Part shown: positions 57,665-64,000 of the stretch, in pieces | Layout of the letters: each line of letters begins with the position of its first letter | Numbering within the stretch: position 1 is the first letter of the stretch | Source of the DNA: Escallonia rubra | Taxonomy: Eukaryota > Streptophyta > Magnoliopsida > Escalloniales > Escalloniaceae | DNA length: 64,000 nt | Assembly (NCBI GenBank): GCA_033065855.1 | Contig: JAVXUO010001315.1 | Span: 124,001 to 188,000, forward strand | Reading direction: 5' to 3' | Position numbers and translations under genes: made by a program | The notes under the pieces: model-generated | Database searches by the model: none | Told to the model about the DNA's origin: nothing | What the model saw: the letters and a program-made list of their open reading frames with translations, nothing else

Positions 57665-58791
57665 TCAGGGGTTCCCGAGTCCCGGATCTGGATCCTGCTG
57701 AACCGGGGCCGGGGCGGCTGGTCCAGCAGTGCCCTGCTCCCTCATCATCCGGCACACCACTGTAGCAATGCGCTGGATATCCTCCTCGTTCAACTGAGGC
57801 CGAGGAGCCGGTGTCTGTGGAGGGGCAGCAGGGGGTGAGGACGCTCCTATCACGGCACGAGGAGTCGTGCTAGGCAGGCCGCGTATGCGGCCTTTCGGCC
57901 GATTCACGACCTCCGGCGTATCCAGCCATCGCTTCAACCCCCCAGTACTCGCAGCCGTACTAGTGGACGCTGATGGCTGTCCGGACTGCTGCTCGGACCC
58001 CCTTAGCTGTTCATACGAGGCCTGCAAAAATAGTGGTTTAACGATATGTTAGGGCATTAATTAACGAAACAGACATTGAGGATAGAAAGAAAAAACATTA
58101 ACTTAAATAAATTGACTCACATCGATCCGCCGGGCAATATCTGAAATATAGTCGCCCGCCTGGTGCGTCTCGTCCTTGTCCTTCTTCCGCACGTGCGTCT
58201 GAGTATAGGTCAGAGCTATGACCTCATCCTCCTCTAGATCCGGGTGCTCGACCGCGTTCATGTGTCGGACGATGTCGTGTGGCACCGACCCCCCCATGTG
58301 CGTCGGATCTCTGTTCTGTCTGTTCTCAGCCCCGCTCTTACTCTTGGCGTCCCAACCTGGATCCGCAGCCCACCGATCTATCATCTCCCCCCATACACCG
58401 TGAGATATCCAATGTGGGGGATATTTCGTCATGTCCGTCATCGGGGCACCCGCGGGCAGCGCCTTCTTCGCCCGGTCCCGTGCATCGTGGAGCCATCGGC
58501 GGTAATTCTTGCCGATGTAGGCAAAGAAAGCCTGCTGCCCCAGTCCCTGCTGCTCAGGCGTATCAAACGTGAACCCCTCCTGTAAGGCATTCAATAACAC
58601 AAATTAACAACATAAAACAGACAGTAATTTAACATTTACCAACGCTGAAAAAAATACTTCACCGTACCAGCCACTCCTCCCATAGGGCCTCCCTCGCAGC
58701 GGCATCCCAGTCCTTCCAGTACAGGCGTGGCTCGAAGAATCGGCCCTTCACAAGAACGCCGATCTTCGTCCTCGCCATATTCTCCAGGATC
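57665..58791 (-). CDS. Ptta/En/Spm-type (TNPA-like) protein gene, 3' exons
   Basis: Three exons on minus: 58791-58668 (MARTKIGVLVKGRFFEPRLY, then WKDWDAAAREALWEEWL), 58579-58121 and 58021-57665, with GT-AG introns and compatible phases. Exon 2 carries the plant transposase Ptta/En/Spm signature: WLHDARDRAKKAL, HWISHGVWGEMIDRW and SKSGAENRQNRD, then HMGGSVPHDIVRHM. Exon 3 is a Pro/Ala-rich linker plus a C-terminal helical piece (EEDIQRIATVVCRMMREQGT). Such proteins bind subterminal repeats with the TNP2/TNPD transposase. The downstream exons are free of stops. The 5' exons are missing, replaced by the TNP2 fragment in a different frame. Confidence 0.85.
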
Positions 58792-58795
58792 CTGC

Positions 58796-59403
58796 CAAAG
58801 AAGTTTCCTCATCATATTCTTCGCGTCATAGTACGACGGCGGTAGCTTTTCACTTTCGGGCAGTATTTCTTTGATGAAGGTAACAAACTCGTTAAAACCT
58901 TTCTCACTCAGCCCGTGGTCTGATTTCAACTGTAATAACCTACTAACCGCAGACAGCCGTGTGTGTTTCGGAGCTCCATCCCACATCGGCTCTTCCGCAG
59001 CTCTCAACAACTCATAAAACTGATGAGCCCCCTCGTTCGGCGGCTGTGGCCTGTCGTTACCCCAGTCAACATTAGCATGCCCAGCATCCATAATCATATC
59101 TCGGAAATCATATCGTGCCTCCTCCCTAACTTCAGTTTGACTAGCCAGGTTGGACGACAATACTATCGTTTCCCCGTGCTGCGTCCACCTTGTGTATCCA
59201 CCCATAAAACCGTACCGACGAAGATGCCATTTTACTTCAATTCTTTTTCTCCAGTGCAACAACTCACATCTACCGCACGGGCACCTTATCTTAGCAAGGT
59301 CAACATGTGCAGGATGCGCATAAGCGAAGTCGAGAAATTCGTCAACGCGACACTCAAAATCTTCAGCATTCTTCCTTTTCATCCAACTTCGATCGACTGA
59401 CAT
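58796..59403 (-). pseudogene. TNP2 transposase N-terminal fragment
   Basis: Begins MSVDRSWMKRKNAEDFECRV with a good ATG and includes the transposase-associated domain (about residues 1-80) with IRCPCGRCELLHW. It continues through FYELLRAAEEPMWDGAPKHT and EILPESEKLPPSYYDAKNMM, a segment that precedes the DDE catalytic domain in TNP2 proteins. There, near 58796, homology stops and the sequence passes into a TTTGGCAG splice-acceptor-like motif of the Ptta gene. About two thirds of a normal TNP2, including all catalytic residues, is missing. Confidence 0.88.
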
Positions 59404-60059
59404 GACGACTGAATTATCGTACTGTATATCACCTTCAATAATGACCAGTGTTTAGGCATTGCCGATGTAAATATCAATGCATGAATGTTACAACATGTCT
59501 ACATATTTCCCCTCCACTCTTGAACAGGTAGTGGTCCTATCCCATTCAGAAAAGCACATGTTTATAAAACAGTGAATAACTCATGCTTAGTCCGATGTCT
59601 GTGGAAAATTCGGCAGCACCTCCCCGCATTTCTCCAAGTACACCACATCGATTAGGTGTTCTAACATTCATCTAACCTTGCTCAGGAAGGTTTGACGGAT
59701 GTTAGAACACCAGATCTGTATGCACCGGAGAAACACACGAGAACGTGTACCAAATATCCACGACATTCATTACAAGGCATTACTTTGTAATGAGTACCTT
59801 TGAACGGGAACTAAGGGTTTCTATGCATGCATGTGTTCAGAAATTGATAAGATATGCAAGAATCTTTCCGAAATATCAAAACTGCAGAATGATCGTTGCA
59901 TATGTTATCAATTCCACATTAAATAGAACTCGTTGACAACGAGTTGAACCATCTCGTTGCCAATGGACTTCTCAAAACAACAATTAATATAAAGAAGGCA
60001 GGGTTTGTAAACAACGAGTAATTGAACCATCTCTGGGCAACATGGAGTAATTATGGGAT

Positions 60060-60900
60060 GTACAAGGGCTAATTAGGGCTAACTGGGTTATTAGGGTTAA
60101 TTACGATTATTAATTATAGCTGATTAGAGTTGATTAGGACTAATTAGGGTTATTTAGTCCTAATTAGGGTTTAATTGTGCCGAGTAGTGATGATTAGTCC
60201 TAATTAGGGCTAATTGGGCTTAATTGGGTTATGTTAGGGCTAATTAATGTTAATGAGGGATAGTTTCGGATGATTATAGCTGACTAGGGTTGATTAGGAC
60301 TAATTAGAGTTATGTAGTCCTAATTAGGGTTTAATTGTGCCGAGTAGTGCTGATTAGTCCTAATTAGGGCTAATTAGGCTTAATTGGGTTATGTTATGGC
60401 TAATTAATGTTAATGAGGGCTAGTTTCGGATAATTATAGCTAATTAGGGTTGATTATGACTAATTAGGGTTTAATTGTGCCGAGTAGTGATGATTAGTCC
60501 TAATTAGGGCTAATTAGGCTTAATTGGGTTATGTTAGAGCTAATTAATGTTAATGAGGGCTAGTTTCGAATAATTATAGCTAATTAGGGTTGATTAGGAC
60601 TAATTAGGGTTATTTAGTCCTAATTAGGGTTTTGATGGTGCCGAGTAGTGTTGATTAGTCCTAACTAGCGCTAATTAGGCGTAATTGGGTTATGTTAGTG
60701 CAAATTATGACTAATTAGGCTAACTACAATCAATATGCGCATAATTGGGTTCATTTGGGCTAATTTGAGGTAATTACAGCTAATTTGAATTTCATCAGGT
60801 TCTTAGGGTTAATTAAAACTAATTAGGCTCGTTAGAGCTAATTAGGGTTAATTGATTTACTAAAATATTGTTAATCAGGACTAATTAGGGCTAATTATAG
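60060..60900. repeat. TAATTAGGG-rich higher-order repeats
   Basis: Dense TAATTAGGGCTAATTAGGG-like motifs are organised in longer units of about 140-160 bp, marked by CCGAGTAGTG at about 60180, 60340, 60480 and 60641. The TTAGGG core resembles telomeric repeat, but the array is too irregular to be telomere. It is inside the CACTA element. Confidence 0.85.
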
Positions 60901-61024
60901 CCAGCGCTGGAGCCACGATTAGATTCCAGGGGGTGCATGCTAAAAATGTCGCATTAACCTAACTAACCTAAATTTAATGCACATTCAACAACCTCAATTC
61001 CGACACCTCATATAGGGTGTCGAT

Positions 61025-61150
61025 ATGGTGTCCGATACGTGTCTGACACCTCCGGACACGTGTCCGACACATACCGACACGTGTCCGACGCCTTTGGACA
61101 CGTGTCCGACGCCTCCGGACACGTGTCCGACGCCCACCGACACGCACCTC
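61025..61150. repeat. GGACACGTGTCCGAC tandem repeat
   Basis: About five units of 20-21 bp (GGACACGTGTCCGACGCCT), each palindromic around CACGTG. It is a compact G-box array within the CACTA element. The Thr/Pro/Asp-repeat peptides that it would encode are artefacts. Confidence 0.9.
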
Positions 61151-61599
61151 CAGACACATCGGCATACGTTAATTTATTTTCTAAATGTCGGACACCGTCG
61201 ATCAGACGTGGTGTCCGTGTCTGCGCTAACTAACAGGTATCTCAATCCAATTGGGTCCCATCCTCCGTCAACATTCTCAATTCTCAAATGCTCAATGCAA
61301 TAAAAATTAACAAAAATCACACATTCAATCCAATTGGGTCCCATCCTCCGTCAATAATCTCAATATCTCAAATGCTCAATGCACAATTAACAATCTAAAA
61401 TCATTAATTAACAACCTAAAATCATCAATTCATAATCGCAATTACTTCAAATACACAGCTAATAACCTAAAATCATCGATCAATAATCACAATTCTAAAA
61501 CGCACAATTAACAACCTAAAATTATCAAACAAATGATCAATGTTCAAATGGGAAAAAAATGTTCAAAATTCACATATCCGATGCGCTTGAATTATTTCA

Positions 61600-62240
61600 A
61601 TTTAGGGTTCGATTGTATTAGGGCATTCAATTTAGGGTTCAATTAGTTTCATTTAGGGTTCGGTTCAATTTAGGGTTCAATTACTTCAATTTAGGGTTCA
61701 ATTAGGGGGTTCTATTGATTCAATTTAGGGTTCAGTTGATTTGAGGCATTAAATTTAGGATTCAATTAGTTCAATTTAGGGTTCGGTTCAATTAGGGGGT
61801 TCTATTGATTCAATTTAGGGTTCAGTTGATTTGAGGCATTAAATTTAGGGTTCAATTAGTTCAATTTAGGGTTCGGTTGGATTAGGGCATTCAATTTGGG
61901 GTTCAATTAGGGTTCGGTTAGATTGGGGCAATCAATTTAGGGTTTAATTAGGGGTTCAATTAGTATAATTTAGGATTCGATTCAATTAGGGCATTCAATT
62001 TAGGGTTCAATTACTTCAATTTAGGGTTTAATTATGGGGTTCTATTGATTCAATTTAGGGTTCGGTTGATTTGAGGTATTCAATTTAGGGTTCGGTTGAT
62101 TTGAGGCATTCAATTTAGGGTTCAATTAGTTCGATTTAGGGTTCGGTTGGATTAGGGCATTCAATTTGGGGTTCAATTAGGGTTCGGTTGGATTGGGGTT
62201 TGGGGTTTAGGGTTTGGGGTTTAGGGTTTAGGGTTCGCAT
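61600..62240. repeat. TTTAGGG telomere-like repeats
   Basis: Many AATTTAGGGTTC motifs occur in longer units marked by GATTTGAGGCATT and GGTTCTATTGATT. The array ends at about 62200-62234 in nearly pure plant telomere sequence (GGTTTAGGGTTTGGGGTTTA and onward). It lies inside the CACTA element, so it was carried or assembled there and is not a chromosome end. Confidence 0.88.
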
Positions 62241-63219
62241 CTATGATAACCTACCCGAAACAATCCTTGTTTTAACCTAAATGGAATAGTTCAAAGATTA
62301 GAATGTAGCGTACAATATTGTATTATAACTCACTATTAACTCACGCACAGTCCCAGAACGACCCCCTCACTAGATGCGTAAAATTACCAAATTGTCCTTG
62401 GGGTTTTCGGCACTAGAAAAATCCCAAAATATCTGAAAATACTATTTTAAGTATCCTGAAGTCATTTTTGGGCTAAAAAGTATTTTAAAAAAAAATTGCC
62501 CGTAAATCTCGAACTAGTGTCCAGACCGAGCGCTAAAAGGTCAGTTTCGAAAAAACTACCTATTGGCCTCAGAATGGCACGAAATTTTAGAATATGAATC
62601 ATATCAGTAAAATAAGATTTTCAGATTAAAATAACTTAGTTTACTAGGTTAAATAATTTGTTAACTTTGATTAATCGATGCCATAATTTAGCACCCCTTA
62701 CGGACACCGAAAATTCTCAAAACATTCCGGAGCCTACATCTCGTAAAACTATTGGGGGTTATAGTTTTGCACTTTGTCCAATTCTGATCCTAGATATTTA
62801 TAAAAAATCATTGAAAACTGCCTAATTTAATTTTAACCTTTAGTGACCATTACCTTTACTATTCAGATTAAGCACACCTAGTATTTCACCTAAATGCACA
62901 CACATCTCCTTCTACCTTCAGCCGAGATGTTCATCCCACACCCACTTCACAACCACACATTACCTCACTTCCAACCCACTTTAAATCATAGAAACCTCAT
63001 TACACCATTCTAACTCACTACAACATACACTTAAACACTCAATTTAACACATTTACACACCTATAATACACACACCATCAAGAACACACACACACACAAT
63101 CACGAACACACACTACACCTACAAAACACGCACTTAACTCCTCGAAAGCCACTTACATGTTAATAAAAACCAAAGAGAAATTAATGACAGGACACGGGAA
63201 GCAAACCAGAATACCTTCA

Positions 63220-63441
63220 CCGGTAGTGGTGGCGGCGCGACAGTGGTGGCAGCGCGGCAGCGGTGGCGGCGCGACAGTGGTGGCAGCGCGGCAGCGGTGG
63301 CGGCGCGACAGTGGTGGCAGATCGGCAGTAGTGGCGGCGCGACAGTGGTGGCGGCGCGGTAGTGGTGGCGGCGGTCCTTCGGTTTTGAAGATGGGCGGCA
63401 GTGGCAGTGGCGGTGGCAGGCTCTATCGCCGGTGAGAGAGA

Positions 63442-63479
<38 letters not shown>

Positions 63480-63540
63480 AACGGGAGAAAGAAAGAGAGA
63501 GAGAGAGAGAGCAACGGGAGAAAGAAAAGAAAGGGGGATC
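63220..63540. repeat. GGTGGCGGCGCGACAGT repeats and (GA)n
   Basis: 63220-63400 repeats GGTGGCGGCGCGACAGTGGT-like units of about 30 bp. 63430-63540 is a GA microsatellite containing two copies of GCAACGGGAGAAAGAAAG. GC content rises sharply here. Reading frames on both strands are low-complexity artefacts. Confidence 0.85.
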
Positions 63541-63559
63541 TGATATTTTTAAGTCCTTT

Positions 63560-63751
63560 ACCGACGGAACACAACCGTCGGTTAAAGTCCGTCGGGAAAA
63601 CCCTACTTTCACCGACGGAATTATTCCGTCGTTAAATAGTTTTACCGACCGACTTTTACCGACTGTTATTTCCGTCTCTGAAACGACTTTTAGCGACGGA
63701 ATTTAGTCCGTCGCTAAAAGTCCGTCGCTAATTCCCTCTTTTCTTGTAGTG
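63560..63751. repeat. CACTA right terminus and subterminal repeats
   Basis: ACCGACGGA- and TAGCGACGGA-type motifs in both orientations, then TTTTCTTGTAGTG. The ACCGACGG variant dominates, as in the terminus at 1-103, so that end is closely related to this one. Confidence 0.93.
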
Positions 63752-63754
63752 TCG

Positions 63755-64000
63755 AACAGGATTCTGCTCAGGCAGAAATCTATTCGGCCAAAAGTCACTC
63801 TGCTCAGGCAGAGTGCTTGGACAGGATTCTGCTCTGGCAAAGTTCTGTTCGGCCAAAGTCACCCTGCTTTGGCAGAGTGTTCGGACAGGATTCTGTTTGG
63901 GCAGAATTCTGTTCGGCCAAAAGTCACTCTGCTCGTACAGAGTGCTCGGATAGGATTCTGCTCGGGTAGAATTCCGTTCGGCCAAAGTTACCCTATTTTG
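63755..64000. repeat. CTGCTCGGGCAG tandem repeats, right part
   Basis: About four units of 60-65 bp matching 56920-57066 (ACAGGATTCTGCTC, TTCTGTTCGGCCAAAGTCA, GGCAGAGTGTTCGGAC). They belong to the second retrotransposon and run off the window. Confidence 0.9.

Larger units (their letters stand above)
57067..63751 (-). mobile_element. Complete-ended CACTA (En/Spm) element, non-autonomous
   Basis: Starts CACTACAAGAAAACAGG and ends TTTTCTTGTAGTG, flanked by TCG on both sides (57064-57066 and 63752-63754): a 3-bp target duplication. Length 6685 bp. Subterminal repeats of TAGCGACGGA and its complement fill 57085-57430 and about 63560-63735. Coding is on minus: a TNP2 N-terminal fragment directly joined to a Ptta-type gene. 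The TNP2 catalytic region is absent. The middle (59404-63400) is a series of unusual repeats. It inserted into the repeats of the second retrotransposon. Confidence 0.95.
56371..64000 (-). mobile_element. Second gag-protease-family retrotransposon, split by CACTA
   Basis: Begins with an LTR (56371-56842) related to those at 38062 and 43627. A purine-rich tract (AAAAGCAGGAGGCATTA on minus) just inside marks this as the 3' LTR of a minus-strand element. Internal CTGCTCGGGCAG/TTCTGTTCGGCCAAAAG repeats run to 57066, are interrupted by the CACTA element, and resume from 63752 to the window end. The 5' part is outside the window. Confidence 0.8.

Noticed and set aside
60060-62240. Chromosome end or true telomere
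   Set aside because: The arrays are irregular, lie inside the borders of a CACTA element and are followed by more element sequence.
63134-63706. Frames of 67-146 codons on both strands
   Set aside because: Created by GGC/GCG and GA repeats within the CACTA element.
1-64000. Ribosomal RNA, tRNA or organelle-derived genes
   Set aside because: None recognised by eye; the only tRNA-like signal is the A/B-box pair near 39021-39095, which lacks a cloverleaf I can support.

Overview
This is plant nuclear DNA, most likely from a eudicot (possibly an asterid; the order cannot be fixed from sequence alone). The evidence is spliced genes with GT-AG introns, a plant reticulon (RTNLB), and plant-specific mobile elements: a CACTA element with Ptta/TNP2 genes, MULEs with FAR1-type transposases, Tat-type Ty3/gypsy gag, and Stowaway, PIF and hAT miniature elements. 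It is a gene-poor, repeat-rich chromosome segment.

Layout. 1-9430: layered repeats, namely a CACTA terminus, Ogre/Tat-like LTR pieces (apparently split by a Tekay/Del-like LTR), two MITEs with CCA-rich cores, an inverted-repeat MITE and two Stowaway-type MITEs. 9435-14217: gene-upstream DNA with short tandem duplications and one possible exon relic. 14228-21628: an intact five-exon RTNLB gene (251 aa) with a 5.15-kb last intron. 22244-37800: two related, decayed MULEs in opposite orientation. Each pairs a FAR1/MULE transposase with a convergently transcribed gene that joins a plant mobile domain (PMD) to a Ulp1-type C48 cysteine peptidase. In both, an array of palindromic repeats lies between the two 3' ends. 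38062-44073: a 6-kb LTR retrotransposon with matching 447-bp LTRs and a broken gag-protease gene but no reverse transcriptase or integrase. 44851-45384: an intact 177-codon ORF of unknown function on the minus strand. 46919-56300: MITEs, a short non-autonomous LTR element, a hAT MITE and a decayed polyamine-transporter fragment. 56371-64000: a second retrotransposon related to the one at 38062, interrupted by a 6685-bp CACTA element (57067-63751) whose TCG target duplication is still visible.

How it works together. Only the reticulon and the 177-aa ORF look like host genes. The main biological interest is the MULE pair, whose PMD-peptidase gene shares its first introns in both copies and so is an ancestral passenger of the family. 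Second are the retrotransposon family that kept gag-protease but lost pol, and the CACTA element, whose deletion joined the TNP2 N-terminus directly to the Ptta gene. All transposon genes here carry stops or frameshifts and would need help in trans.
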